Origin: an uncultured Microscilla sp.
GTDB taxonomy: Bacteria; Bacteroidota; Bacteroidia; Cytophagales; Microscillaceae
Assembly (NCBI RefSeq): GCF_947493425.1
Contig: NZ_CANLRP010000042.1
Location: 1-51,762, forward strand
Direction: 5' to 3'
DNA: 51,762 bases
Part shown: positions 35,200 through 44,296 of the stretch, in pieces
Position numbering within the stretch: position 1 is the first letter of the stretch
Layout of the letters: the number at the start of each line of letters is the position of its first letter
Made by a program: the position numbers and the translations under genes
The notes under the pieces: generated by a model
The model's input: the letters and a program-made list of their open reading frames with translations, nothing else
What the model was told of the DNA's origin: nothing
The model's database searches: none

Positions 35200-36228
35200 T
35201 TACCTTAACCTTGTGGCAAACCAGCGTTTTATTTTGCGATAAATATGATAAAACCAATAAACTTTTATTTTATTTTTAGATAAGAAGACGATGGTTTCTG
35301 TAAGTTTTGTGGTTGAATCCAATTTTTTAAGTAAGTCATTAAATGAAAATACCAAATCAAAGTGCTGAGTATAAAACGCCAACCGTAAGTGATAAGATAC
35401 TTGGCGCGACAATGCCAGGTTTTCGGCTGGACTGGTATTGAGCTCAAAAGCCTTATAAAAAACTTGAAGGGTACTTTCTAAATGCGGGTTCATTTTGTTT
35501 CGGTAAAATGCACTTGACAGTGAATTCCTTACAACACGCTTCATGGTGGTTACCTCATCTTGGTATTTATACAAATAATGACGAGAAGTCTTTACCCAAA
35601 AATCAAAGTCTTCGTAGCTCAAACTCTCATCATAGCCCCCCATTTGCCGCAATGCGTCTGTCCGCATCATCATTGTTGCTGTATTGATAAAATACCTGCT
35701 TAATACTTCTGTGTATACATTGCCTTGAGGCACATCTACCTTGCTTTTGCCTGCTTTATCTACTGGATAGTGATAATTTAATATATCACCAGCTTCATTG
35801 ATATTTACCGCGTTGCTAAACACTACTGCGTATTCTTTGGGTAAAGACTCAAACAACAGCACCTGTTTTTCTATCCTATCGTCCAGCAATACATCGTCAG
35901 CTGCCAGGTCTATAATATATTTGCCTTGAGCAATTTTCAACCCTGCATTAAAAGCCCTGCAATTGCCTTGATTTTGTTGGTTTTTGATAAAAGCAGGTGA
36001 ATTTGGTAACTCAAATGCCCTATTTTGCGTTTCTTCAGCTGTAGAACTTACATCAATATCATCTAACACCTCTTCAATAATTTTTACACTGCCATCAACA
36101 CTGGCATCGTCCACTATTATCAACTCAATATTCGAATAGGTTTGCAAAAAAACTGAACGAAGTGCCTCAACCACAAATTTCTCGTGGTTATAACACAAAC
36201 AAATAACAGATACTAAAGGCGCTTGCAT
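35200..36228 (-). CDS. glycosyltransferase family 2
   Basis: 342 residues. The GT-A domain (about 5-200) starts VSVICLCYNHEKFVVEALRS. IELIIVDDASVDGSVKIIEE holds the nucleotide-binding aspartates, and GKYIIDLAADDVLLDDRIEK has the metal-binding ADD in place of DxD. An insertion around residues 55-80 (VSSTAEETQNRAFELPNS) is unusual between these motifs. The acceptor-binding part includes MGGYDESLSYEDFDFWVKTS, and the C-terminus is helical and basic. It likely transfers a sugar to a cell-surface glycan. It stands alone, with no polysaccharide cluster around it. The ATG at 36228 gives the standard start. Confidence 0.92.
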   Translation of the reverse strand: MQAPLVSVICLCYNHEKFVVEALRSVFLQTYSNIELIIVDDASVDGSVKIIEEVLDDIDVSSTAEETQNRAFELPNSPAFIKNQQNQGNCRAFNAGLKIAQGKYIIDLAADDVLLDDRIEKQVLLFESLPKEYAVVFSNAVNINEAGDILNYHYPVDKAGKSKVDVPQGNVYTEVLSRYFINTATMMMRTDALRQMGGYDESLSYEDFDFWVKTSRHYLYKYQDEVTTMKRVVRNSLSSAFYRNKMNPHLESTLQVFYKAFELNTSPAENLALSRQVSYHLRLAFYTQHFDLVFSFNDLLKKLDSTTKLTETIVFLSKNKIKVYWFYHIYRKIKRWFATRLR

Positions 36229-36335
36229 AAATTATTGTGTAAAAGCAACTTAGGTAATAAACAATACAAATAATCGTTTCAAATAAACGCTTGTGCTGCT
36301 ATATTTGTATGGTCAAAATCCAAATCACCAAAAAT

Positions 36336-36563
36336 ATGAAAAATACAAAGCTTGAATACAAAATCATTACTACCAGTGGAACCCACCAAACTCCTGCTAA
36401 TATTGACAAAGCAATTGCAAATGCTGGAGAAGAAGGTTGGGAGGTGACCAGTATCTCGCATGATAAACATCCCAGTGACCAAACCAAAACTGAGGAAATC
36501 ATGTGCGTATTGAGACGAGAAGTAAAAGCCAAAGCTGCCCAAAGGGTAAAAACACAAGCTTAG
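36336..36563 (+). CDS. DUF4177-domain protein
   Basis: 75 residues from the ATG at 36336, beginning KNTKLEYKIITTSGTHQ; the frame extends upstream to 36291 but without family similarity. The DUF4177 pattern is a first strand LEYKII, then the helix NIDKAIANAGEEGWEV and the last strand EEIMCVLRREVK. Function is unknown; such domains are small cytoplasmic folds. Its stop codon TAG is exactly where an inserted element begins: the TTA target duplication supplies T and A, and the element supplies G. Because the original flank also began with G, the stop was kept. The gene's own terminator lies beyond the insertion at 36813. Confidence 0.75.
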   Translation: MKNTKLEYKIITTSGTHQTPANIDKAIANAGEEGWEVTSISHDKHPSDQTKTEEIMCVLRREVKAKAAQRVKTQA

Positions 36564-36755
36564 GAATGGTGTAAAAATAAACTTCTATAGTAACGCTAAA
36601 ATATTTTGTTGCTAGACGCGGCACGGCAATATCCAGTGGATGTTGAGCGAGCTTGCGGGATGGCCGGCTAATAGCATCGCTATTCGGCTATTTTTTAACA
36701 AAGTATAGCCTCAAAAGATGAGGTTAAGAATATAAATTTATTTTGGTACCATTCC
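36563..36755 (+). mobile_element. GGAATKGT-family short element, first subtype, copy 1 (193 bp)
   Basis: Ends GGAATGGTGTAAAAATAAA and GGAATGGTACCAAAATAAA (read inward), flanked by TTA (36560-36562, 36756-36758). The inside has the hairpin-forming CGGCTAATAGCATCGCTATT and a G/C-rich stretch GCGGCACGGCAATATCC. It is nearly identical to 49715-49907 and has the same length. It has no gene. Confidence 0.9.
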
Positions 36756-36812
36756 TTAGGCTACAAATATAGATATAATTACATATCACTGTTTTAAATA
36801 CACATTTTAATC

Positions 36813-36845
36813 TGCCTTGTCATACTTTTGACAAGGCATTTTTTT
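36813..36845 (+). terminator. intrinsic terminator, probably of DUF4177 gene
   Basis: A perfect 10-bp stem TGCCTTGTCA / TGACAAGGCA around TACTTT, then seven T residues. It is on the plus strand with the DUF4177 gene as the only upstream plus-strand gene; without the 193-bp insertion it would lie about 55 bases after the stop. Confidence 0.85.
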
Positions 36846-36853
36846 GTTAAGCC

Positions 36854-36891
36854 AAAAAAAGCTGCATAGATTATCCCTATGCAGCTTTTTT
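36854..36891. terminator. bidirectional terminator, probably of the TonB receptor gene
   Basis: Stem AAAAAAGCTGCATAG / CTATGCAGCTTTTTT around ATTATCC, with A and T tracts usable from both sides. It can end the minus-strand receptor gene at 37102; the small element at 36962-37062 lies between the gene and this hairpin. Confidence 0.8.
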
Positions 36892-36961
36892 AATGATTTT
36901 AAGTAACTAATAGTTTTTAGTTGCTTCTCTTAGTAATGTTGCCGAAATAATGTCAGCAAAT

Positions 36962-37062
36962 TTAAGTAAATATTTTTTCGCTAGACAAGGCGAAAAATCG
37001 GCTAATAGCATCGCTATTCGGCTATTTTTCAACGATGTATAGCGACTAAAATATACAGTTAA
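36962..37062. repeat. short imperfect inverted-repeat element (101 bp), relative of the 193-bp element
   Basis: Ends TTAAGTAAATATTTTTTCGC and TTAACTGTATATTTTAGTCG (read inward) enclose GACAAGGCGAAAAATCGG and the palindromic GGCTAATAGCATCGCTATTC. The inside matches the centre of the 193-bp elements (36563, 49715). It is probably a decayed or internal derivative. Confidence 0.6.
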
Positions 37063-37101
37063 AATGGGGAAGTTATTTTGACTGCATTACTTAACCAATG
37101 G

Positions 37102-39621
37102 TTAAAACCTATAAGTAAAGTTAGCCAATAATGTACGAGGCTGTTGTGGGTTGATTGTAGTCCAGCCTTTGTAATAAAAATGGTTGCCCATGTTATTAAG
37201 CTTCAGCCCTATACGGAACTTGTCGCCTTGATAATATACCGATTGATTAAAAATAGTATAAGCGGGCAATATAAACTCACCTGCGGCTGGTTCGCCTGCC
37301 ATTACATTTTGCTCACTGGCTCCGTTGAAACCAAACCCAATACCAAACCCTTTAAGTGCGCCCTTAGGGAACTCAAAGTTTGCCCACAAGTTATACAACA
37401 TCTCAGGACCAGCCCCACCAAAGCGAGTGTTGGCAAGCTCAGGTTGAGAAGGCGAATTGGTTATTTGGGCATCATTGTTACTAAACCCACCTCGTAAGTT
37501 AAAACCATCAAACGGGTTTACATTTACTTCTACCTCAAAGCCTTTGCTTCTTACAGTACCATTTTGCACCTTGGCTGGACCAAAACCTATTATTTTATTA
37601 TCTACTGTAATATCATAATAACTTACAGTCAATTCTACTCGATCGTCAAATAGATTGGTTTTAGCACCTACTTCTATCTGATTGGCTTGCTCCAGGTCAA
37701 AATTACGCAACACCAAGTCTGAGGTAGGATTGTTAGGGTCAGAAGGCACTAGTTCTGGGTTTACGTTAGTAAAACCGTTTTGATAGTTGGCAAATAACGA
37801 TAATTGGTTAAGGATGGGTTGGTATACAATGCCAAACTTAGGTGAAAAAGTTGTTTGAGTGTAGGCTTGTTGGTCATCTGCGGTAGTATTCAAATCACCT
37901 TCATAGTCAAACATATCAAAACGAACACCTGCCATCAACGAAAGTGCAGGAGTAATATTGACTACATCAGATATATAAGCACTGAACACATTTTGGCGTA
38001 CTCTAGTATTCACAGGTGCCGAATTGCTCAACAAACGTTCTACCGAAGCTTCGGTTAAGTAAGTAGGTGTTGTCTCAATGCCATTGTTGGGGGCAGTTGG
38101 AGTAAAAATAGGGTTTGTATTAGGGTTGTCATAGTTTACCACATTACCGCGAGGGTCTACATTGTGTACAAAAGCAAAAGCAGTATTATTGCTTATCACA
38201 GTGCGGCTAAAGTAGTCTACACCTACCACCATACGGTTGCGAATGTTGCCTAGTTTAAAGTCACCAATAAAGTTTTGCTGTATATCATAAGTAGAGGTGA
38301 TGCCGTTTTCTCGACGCACATTTAAGCTAAAAGTACGACTGTTAGGGTTTATAAATGCACTGGCGCCTGGTTGAACATTATCTACCACTGCACTCATGGC
38401 ATCATTCCATAAATAAGAGTAGTGTCCAGTAGATTGGGTGCGGCTACCTGATAATACCGTTTGTGAACGCCATTGGTCAGAAATTTTATAATCTGCCTCC
38501 ATCCGATAGTTAGCCGTAGGTGTTTTTAAGGTTAAATCATTGCTGGTCATTGACTTCTCGTAGTCATAATTTAGTTCTTCCAGGTTCTTCCATTCTGTAG
38601 GCACGCTACGGTTCAAAAACAAAAAGGTAGGGTTGGTTTGCTCTGCTTGCGATATTTCAGAGTAGAGCGAGAATGAAAGTCTGTTGTTTACCTTATAGCT
38701 AATAGAAGGGGCAACAAACAACGATTTTCTGAATCCGGCATCCTGAAAAGTATTCTCAGTGTGGTAAGCCGTATTAATTCTAAAGTAAATCTTTTCTTCC
38801 TTGTCTAGTGGAGTATTTACATCCAGTACCAATCGGTTGAGCCCAAAAGACCCTGTAGTATAAGATACCTCCCCGCCAAAATCTTTATAAGGTTTTTTTG
38901 TTATTACATTGATCAAACCACCATAAGAGCTGATAGTACTACCAAACAGGGTAGCCGAAGGACCCTTGATTACTTCGATACGTTCAATGTTTGAAGGATT
39001 GATAATACCATTGGTAATACCTGGTAATCCATTGACCAGCTGGGGTTGTACCGAAAAGCCTCGCAAGGCATAATACCCGGCACCGTCTCCATCGCGTCCG
39101 GTAGATGCCCACAACTTGTCTACTCCTACGGCATTTTTCAAAGCATCTTCAAAGTTGGTCACCGTTTGCGATACGAGTAGTTCATTGGTCACCGTGCTAT
39201 ATACCTGGGCGTTTTCTATGTTGCGCAGGGGAAGTTTAGATACATAGGCACTCTTTTTTCGTGAGAATTGATTTCTTCTTTCACCTTGTATTACTACCTC
39301 CTGTAGTATTTCATTGCCTTCGTATAAAGTAACAGTAGGCACAGCAATGGCTTGGGTGCCGCTTACGTTTACTGTTACTTCTTTGGTTTTATAGCCCACA
39401 AAAGAAAATACCAGTGTTTGTGTACCAGCTTTTGATGTAAGACTAAATTGCCCACTGGCATTGGTTAGAGCCCCATTGGTGGTTCCTTTTATCACTACAG
39501 TGACCCCTGGGAGTGGTTTACTATTGTTGTCATTTACTTTACCTGTCAACACTTGACTATATGCTTGAGCAAACAGTAGAACCATTAGCACGCACGTTAT
39601 ATAAGTAGTTTTTGCCTTCAT
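37102..39621 (-). CDS. TonB-dependent siderophore-type receptor
   Basis: 839 residues. A signal peptide ends in AQAYSQ, then come a carboxypeptidase-like domain (about 24-105, LTGKVNDNNSKPLPGVTVVI), a plug with FEDALKNAVGVDKLWAST and YYALRGFSVQPQLVNGLPG, then IERIEVIKGPSATLFGS, and a 22-strand barrel ending LLANFTYRF. GPSATLFGS with the YYALRGF block is typical of FhuA/FpvA siderophore receptors. There is no STN domain, so it does not signal through FecR. The nearest ECF sigma gene (39915) lies upstream on the same strand, 293 bases away. The ligand is probably a ferric siderophore by family; that is inference. Confidence 0.93.
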   Translation of the reverse strand: MKAKTTYITCVLMVLLFAQAYSQVLTGKVNDNNSKPLPGVTVVIKGTTNGALTNASGQFSLTSKAGTQTLVFSFVGYKTKEVTVNVSGTQAIAVPTVTLYEGNEILQEVVIQGERRNQFSRKKSAYVSKLPLRNIENAQVYSTVTNELLVSQTVTNFEDALKNAVGVDKLWASTGRDGDGAGYYALRGFSVQPQLVNGLPGITNGIINPSNIERIEVIKGPSATLFGSTISSYGGLINVITKKPYKDFGGEVSYTTGSFGLNRLVLDVNTPLDKEEKIYFRINTAYHTENTFQDAGFRKSLFVAPSISYKVNNRLSFSLYSEISQAEQTNPTFLFLNRSVPTEWKNLEELNYDYEKSMTSNDLTLKTPTANYRMEADYKISDQWRSQTVLSGSRTQSTGHYSYLWNDAMSAVVDNVQPGASAFINPNSRTFSLNVRRENGITSTYDIQQNFIGDFKLGNIRNRMVVGVDYFSRTVISNNTAFAFVHNVDPRGNVVNYDNPNTNPIFTPTAPNNGIETTPTYLTEASVERLLSNSAPVNTRVRQNVFSAYISDVVNITPALSLMAGVRFDMFDYEGDLNTTADDQQAYTQTTFSPKFGIVYQPILNQLSLFANYQNGFTNVNPELVPSDPNNPTSDLVLRNFDLEQANQIEVGAKTNLFDDRVELTVSYYDITVDNKIIGFGPAKVQNGTVRSKGFEVEVNVNPFDGFNLRGGFSNNDAQITNSPSQPELANTRFGGAGPEMLYNLWANFEFPKGALKGFGIGFGFNGASEQNVMAGEPAAGEFILPAYTIFNQSVYYQGDKFRIGLKLNNMGNHFYYKGWTTINPQQPRTLLANFTYRF

Positions 39622-39914
39622 TTGTGTTTATTTAGACTAATTATAAATAATAATCGCCGCGAAAGTAGGCAACACCACCTAAAAAGTAAAGCGTTGGGGA
39701 ATGAAATTTTTGAATAAAGGTGACAGGAATCCTTAAAATATAAAACAAAAAAGTGAAACTAGTATTTTAAGAAGTGACAAAGAAAGAGTGTAAAATAGGG
39801 GTTTTTAGATATAAGTGTTTGATTATTAGATGCTTAAAGTAGAATACCCATCGTCTTGTTGCCAAAACAGATGGGTAAACTTGGGTAAACGTAATATAGA
39901 AGTTTTTTGCAAGA

Positions 39915-40430
39915 CTACTTGTCAAGGTAGCCGTATTGCTTAAGGCTCCCCTTCAACATCTGTCGTGCCATGTGGATACGATTTTTTACCGTGCCAATGG
40001 GTATATCCAATGCTTCTGCTATTTCCTGGTATTTAAACCCCTTAAAATAGAGCTTAAATGGCACCCGGTATATCTTCTTCACCTTATCTATAGCAGCGTT
40101 TATTTCTTCCATAGCAAAGTTAGAGTATGCCTTATTCTCTATGGTTTTGTCACTGGTGTTTAATATATGTTGGTTGTCCGTTTGGTCTAGCAGGGTTTTA
40201 CGCCGGGCAACACGTTGATAATTAGTGATAAAAATATTTTTCATAATGGTATACAACCACGCCTGAAGGTTAGTTCCTTCTTTAAACTTTTCGCGATTTA
40301 CAAAAGCCTTGATCAATGTTTCTTGCATCAAATCATTGGCTTGTTCTATGTCTTTGGTCAATTTGATCGCCACAGGCTTCAAATTAGCCGAAACTTTATC
40401 TATAGTGTTAAACTCAAGTGTACTATGCAT
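39915..40430 (-). CDS. ECF RNA polymerase sigma factor
   Basis: 171 residues. Region 2 (about 15-80): KLTKDIEQANDLMQETLIKA, FVNREKFKEGTNLQAWLYTI and MKNIFITNYQRVARR. Region 4 (about 115-165): IDKVKKIYRVPFKLYFKGFK, YQEIAEALDIPIGTVKNRIH and MARQMLKGSL, a clear helix-turn-helix. It directs RNA polymerase to its own regulon. No anti-sigma gene is next to it, so it is probably of the type controlled elsewhere. The siderophore receptor downstream may be a target, but the 293-base gap and the lack of FecR/STN leave that open. Confidence 0.93.
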   Translation of the reverse strand: MHSTLEFNTIDKVSANLKPVAIKLTKDIEQANDLMQETLIKAFVNREKFKEGTNLQAWLYTIMKNIFITNYQRVARRKTLLDQTDNQHILNTSDKTIENKAYSNFAMEEINAAIDKVKKIYRVPFKLYFKGFKYQEIAEALDIPIGTVKNRIHMARQMLKGSLKQYGYLDK

Positions 40431-41066
40431 AATTGTCTTTGTCTTTTATCGAGTAAATAATCTTAGGAGCTCGGCTAAAGTTCCATTTATAAACACTTAC
40501 GTAGTTACAATATAATCGGATGTTCTGTACTTTCAAAAATAAATGAAAGATTTAACAAGCTTTTCACAAATCTATTTTGAAAATTAAAAAATAATAAACG
40601 TAAGCTTCAAGAAATAAGTGATTTGCTTGCCCAAAATGGTGAACAAAGCAAGCTAAAAATAATGGGTTGGTGGGTGTTTGTTTATGTCACAACCACTGCT
40701 ATTTTGCATTAGAAAAATACTGCTATCGTGGGGTGTTTTATAAAGAAGAGGTGAGTGAAGACAAAGTAAAAGTAGGGGAGAGGCACCAAAAACTCCTTCG
40801 CTGTGGTAAATCTTCCTGCAGGGCGACTTAAAACCATTGATTTTTGAGTTTTCAAGCCGCAAGATTGTTTCAGTAGTACGAGGCAGAGTTGTAAGTCTTC
40901 CTCCTTTGAAACAACCCAAAAGAGATAGGGATATGTCAAAATGGCTTATTTGACTGGCGATGCCGGAGTAAAGCAGTCATTATGTCTGTATAAGAGCTTT
41001 TGATCAATGTTTGTTGAACCGAAAACAGGCACAACCGGGTCGTATATTCACTAAAACAAAACAAAC
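40431..41066. other. intergenic between divergent genes, no gene seen
   Basis: 636 bases between the sigma gene and ffh. Reverse-strand frames at 40653-40939 have odd composition and no similarity to anything I know, and are rejected. GGCACCAAAAACTCC...GAAACAACCC looks like remnant sequence, but no ends could be defined. Confidence 0.4.
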
Positions 41067-42380
41067 ATGTTTGAATCATTAAGTCAGCGGATAGAAGAAG
41101 CTGTACACAAACTCAAAGGCAAAGGACGCATTACCGAGGTAAATGTAGCTTCTACTATCAAAGACATTCGACGAGCGTTGATAGATGCCGATGTAAACTA
41201 CAAAGTCGCCAAACAAGTAACTGACGACATTAAGGTAGAAGCCTTGGGACGCAAGGTGCTCAAGAGTTTAGCACCAGGGCAAGTACTCATAAAAATTGTC
41301 CACGAAAAGCTCACCGAACTAATGGGGGGCAAACCGCAAGAGATGAACCTTAAGGGCAGTCCTGCTGTAGTATTAATGGCAGGGCTGCAAGGTTCGGGCA
41401 AAACCACTTTTTCGGGTAAACTGGCGAACTTACTTCAGCAAAAGCAACACAAAAAAGTGCTGTTGGTGGCTTGCGATGTATACCGTCCTGCTGCCATTGA
41501 ACAGCTAAAGGTGGTGGGCGAACAAATAGGAGTAGAGGTATATGCTGAGCCTGATAATAAGAACCCAGTGGCAATTGCCCAAAATGCTGTAGAACATGCC
41601 AAAACTAATCATTATAAAGTGGTGGTGGTAGACACGGCTGGGCGGTTGGCAATAGATGAGGCAATGATGCTAGAGATTGCCCAAATAAAAGCCGCCATTC
41701 AGCCTTCAGAAACTTTGTTTGTGGTAGATGCTATGACAGGACAAGATGCGGTAAATACAGCAAAGGCTTTTAACGAACGCATTGATTTTGATGGGGTAGT
41801 GCTTACCAAAATGGATGGAGATACGCGCGGAGGTGCTGCTTTGTCTATTCGTGCGGTAGTCGATAAGCCTATCAAGTTTATAGGCACCGGCGAGCAGATG
41901 AGGGCTTTAGATACTTTTCGCCCAGAGGGAGTGGCAGGGCGCATTTTAGACATGGGCGATGCTTTGATTCTAGTAAATGAGGCGTACTCTGACGAGGAAA
42001 GGAAAGCGCAGGAGCGACTGCAACGTAAAATGCGTAAAAATCAGTTTGATTATAACGATTTTTTAGCGCAGCTGCAAAACATAAAAAAAATGGGCAACCT
42101 CAAAGACTTGATAGGGGCGTTGCCTGGTACCAACAAGCTTTTACGCAATACCGACTTGAGCAATGAATCGCTTACACCCATTGAGGCAATGATTTATTCT
42201 ATGACACCACAAGAACGGCAAAAACCAGTATTGCTTAGAGATGCTAATAGACAAAAAAGAGTTGCTAATGGTAGTGGTACTTCTATACAACAAGTGGGGC
42301 AGCTCATCAAGCAGTTTGAAGATATGCGTAAAATGATGAAAAAACTCAATAAGGGAGCAATTAAAAAAGGCTCTTATTAA
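41067..42380 (+). CDS. ffh: signal recognition particle protein Ffh (SRP54)
   Basis: 437 residues, a normal length. The helical N domain (about 1-85) contains ITEVNVASTIKDIRRALIDA. The GTPase G domain (about 98-295) has GLQGSGKTTFSGKLA (G1), CDVYRPAAIEQLK, VDTAGRLAIDEAM (G3) and TKMDGDTRGGAALS (G4). The methionine-rich M domain (about 320-437) has MGNLKDLIGALPG, EAMIYSMTPQER and EDMRKMMKKLNKG, which binds the SRP RNA and signal sequences. It takes nascent membrane proteins to the receptor FtsY. The start is ATG at 41067. The SRP RNA gene was looked for nearby and not found. Confidence 0.97.
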   Translation: MFESLSQRIEEAVHKLKGKGRITEVNVASTIKDIRRALIDADVNYKVAKQVTDDIKVEALGRKVLKSLAPGQVLIKIVHEKLTELMGGKPQEMNLKGSPAVVLMAGLQGSGKTTFSGKLANLLQQKQHKKVLLVACDVYRPAAIEQLKVVGEQIGVEVYAEPDNKNPVAIAQNAVEHAKTNHYKVVVVDTAGRLAIDEAMMLEIAQIKAAIQPSETLFVVDAMTGQDAVNTAKAFNERIDFDGVVLTKMDGDTRGGAALSIRAVVDKPIKFIGTGEQMRALDTFRPEGVAGRILDMGDALILVNEAYSDEERKAQERLQRKMRKNQFDYNDFLAQLQNIKKMGNLKDLIGALPGTNKLLRNTDLSNESLTPIEAMIYSMTPQERQKPVLLRDANRQKRVANGSGTSIQQVGQLIKQFEDMRKMMKKLNKGAIKKGSY

Positions 42381-43097
42381 GCATCCTGCGGATACATTTT
42401 AGCAGTGTGCGAAGTTTTTAAAGTCTCTGATATACAGGTGTTTATGTATAAATTAAAGTGATAAGTGTAGGGGCAATCCCTTGCTGTAATGCACTGGAAG
42501 TTCTCGATTTATCGGAATGGTTGCCCTAGTACCTTATCCTCTAAGTAAATGCACTATTTATTTTGGATGAGATTTGTTCTCTGACAAACTTCAAAAATTG
42601 AGCAGAGTTAGTTTACAATTCCGATGTATATCGCATTGGTCAGGGCTTAAAATTCCGCCTGTAAAAACCAGCTTCAAGTTGTGTTGAATCACAATTTTTA
42701 TGGAATCGTTCAAAACTCTTTGCTCGTTTTTATGCCACTTTTTACGAATATTAGCCCCAGTGGGGCGAAACCTTGGTAGAAAAAATAAACGAAACGAGAC
42801 ACGGCTCCGTAGGAGTTGCGCCTAAAAGAGTCGTTTTTGATGATTTTGACGGTATTTTAAGTGTTCGTAAAATTAAGCTTTGACGCATGCGATGTATATC
42901 GGAACCGGAGCTACGCGATATTTTTGAAGTAAAGTCAGGGCGCGAATATCGCCGAAATAATGTGTCAGGTATTTAGAGGTTGAGGTACTAGGTAGTCTTT
43001 GTTATTCTGGCAACTAATCAAATTTATTAGTTAGAAAACAATAAGGCGACAGGTAGTAGGGCACTACTTGTCGTTTTTGAGCTAAAGATGGGTGCAT
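42381..43097. other. intergenic region with scattered inverted repeats
   Basis: No gene is seen. GCCCCAGTGGGGC (42754-42766) is a strong 13-base palindrome. Two copies of GATGTATATCG (about 42620 and 42891), in near-inverted contexts, flank a region containing ACGGCTCCGTAGGAGTTGCG. The same CCGATGTATATCGG-type hairpin occurs in the insertion at 29571 and near 22989. Short repeats of this type are frequent in the phylum; the boundaries are unclear. Confidence 0.45.
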
Positions 43098-43129
43098 AAA
43101 AAAACCCTTACTCTATTTAAGAACAAGGG
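43098..43129 (-). terminator. intrinsic terminator of the cold-shock gene
   Basis: Read on the minus strand: CCCTTGTTCTTAAATAGAGT then AAGGG, followed by seven T residues, about 50 bases after the stop codon. The stem is CCCTT/AAGGG with an inner CT/AG. Confidence 0.75.
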
Positions 43130-43179
43130 CTTGGATTCTTTATGTAGACATTACATTGCTGTAACGTGAATTTCAATGC

Positions 43180-43374
43180 TTATCTGATACGCTTAACATT
43201 TACTGCATTCAATCCTTTTCTACCTTCTTGAAGTTCAAATTCTACTTCGTCGCCTTCACGAATATCGTCAACTAATCCTGACACGTGAGTGAAGTATTCT
43301 TTGTTTGAACCATCTTCAGTAATGAATCCAAATCCTTTAGATTCATTGAAAAATTTTACTGTTCCTGTATTCAT
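43180..43374 (-). CDS. cold-shock-domain protein
   Basis: 64 residues, one cold-shock domain. RNP1 is KGFGFITEDG; the second RNA-binding strand reads EYFTHVSGL, where enteric Csp proteins have VFVHFS, and the C-terminal EFELQEGRKGLNAVNVKRI is typical of short Bacteroidota members. It binds single-stranded RNA/DNA and melts RNA structure. It lies 221 bases downstream of recO, and this long leader is typical of cold-shock genes regulated at the RNA level. The start is the ATG at 43374. A terminator follows. Confidence 0.95.
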   Translation of the reverse strand: MNTGTVKFFNESKGFGFITEDGSNKEYFTHVSGLVDDIREGDEVEFELQEGRKGLNAVNVKRIR

Positions 43375-43540
43375 TATTGTAATTTTGTAATAAAGCCCAA
43401 AGATAAGTTATTATGGCCTTATAAAATAGTTTATAGTAAATTAATTTTTGAGTTTTTAAAATTTTTTTGAGGTCACTTATAAGTGTTGAATTTATAAGCG
43501 AATGCTCAGCCAAATTTTTACTTGATAGTGAGCAAATAGG

Positions 43541-43562
43541 TTTTTTTTTGGCAAAAAAAAAA
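43541..43562 (-). terminator. T/A-tract hairpin after recO
   Basis: Nine T, GGC, then ten A on the plus strand, about 33 bases past the recO stop (43595). Read on the minus strand this is T10-GCC-A9. It is short and could end recO transcripts or be part of the cold-shock leader; on its own it is weak evidence. Confidence 0.35.
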
Positions 43563-43594
43563 GATATTTCCACAAAGTTTATTTCCACCTTTTT

Positions 43595-44296
43595 TTAATC
43601 CATCATTTCGCGCAGTACTGTCAGCGATTTGAGTGTGCCAAAACCACCTATATGTAAATGATAGTACTCTAATAACAAGTCAATTACATCACTTCTGGTG
43701 GCAGACTCTATAGCAATGGTTTCTTCAAAATTGCTACTCAATAACTGGTTGATGACCTGTTTTATTTGTGGGCTTTTTGTCGAAGGAAAAGATACAGGAT
43801 GCTGGTTGTTTACTTCGGCTATCATCACGTCAGCCGATTGAGGGTCGAAGCCCAAAAAACGAGGCATTTTTGCCAAAAACTGTAAGTGAAATGCCCGGAA
43901 ATCTTTTTGAGTATCATCAAACCACACAAGTGCATTGAGCAAAAAGTCAAACAACAAGTGGTTTTCTTCTTCTTCGCGCAGTGCTTTGCTGAGTACTTCG
44001 GCAATAAAAAGCGCGATGGTAGACTTCTGAAAATCAAAAGGAATGTTGTGAAATGGCACATGGCAGCGTGCTTCTGAAATACGTTGAATATTGCTATTGT
44101 TTTGCTTATAATATACTACCAGGTCTAACAGGGTAAGTGGCTGATAGAGGGCTATTTTGCTGCCGTTCTTGTTCGACCTTACTCCATTTATAATATAAGT
44201 TTTCATGCCCATTTCTTCAGTAAATATTTTGGCAATAATGGATGTTTCGCTGTATTTAGTATAGTTAATGACTATGCCTCTTGTTTTCTTTAACAT
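43595..44296 (-). CDS. recO: DNA repair protein RecO
   Basis: 233 residues, the usual length. The N-terminal OB fold (about 1-80) starts TRGIVINYTKYSETSIIAKI, then ETGI-type loop GMKTYIINGVRSN. The C-terminal helical part (about 85-233) contains STIALFIAEVLSKALREEEE and FLAKMPRFLGFDP. It loads RecA with RecF/RecR and anneals ssDNA. The order recO, then porZ in the opposite direction, is common in Bacteroidota and supports the porZ call. Confidence 0.95.
   Translation of the reverse strand: MLKKTRGIVINYTKYSETSIIAKIFTEEMGMKTYIINGVRSNKNGSKIALYQPLTLLDLVVYYKQNNSNIQRISEARCHVPFHNIPFDFQKSTIALFIAEVLSKALREEEENHLLFDFLLNALVWFDDTQKDFRAFHLQFLAKMPRFLGFDPQSADVMIAEVNNQHPVSFPSTKSPQIKQVINQLLSSNFEETIAIESATRSDVIDLLLEYYHLHIGGFGTLKSLTVLREMMD

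Noticed and set aside
36960..37065. Target duplication for the 101-bp element
   Set aside because: TTAA stands at both ends, but it belongs to the imperfect inverted ends, so a duplication cannot be separated from them.
40653..40939. Two overlapping minus-strand frames between the sigma gene and ffh
   Set aside because: Different frames over the same bases, no domain, composition unlike neighbouring genes.
43343..43588. 81-codon minus-strand frame over the cold-shock leader
   Set aside because: Translated from A/T-rich leader sequence and overlaps the cold-shock gene start in another frame.
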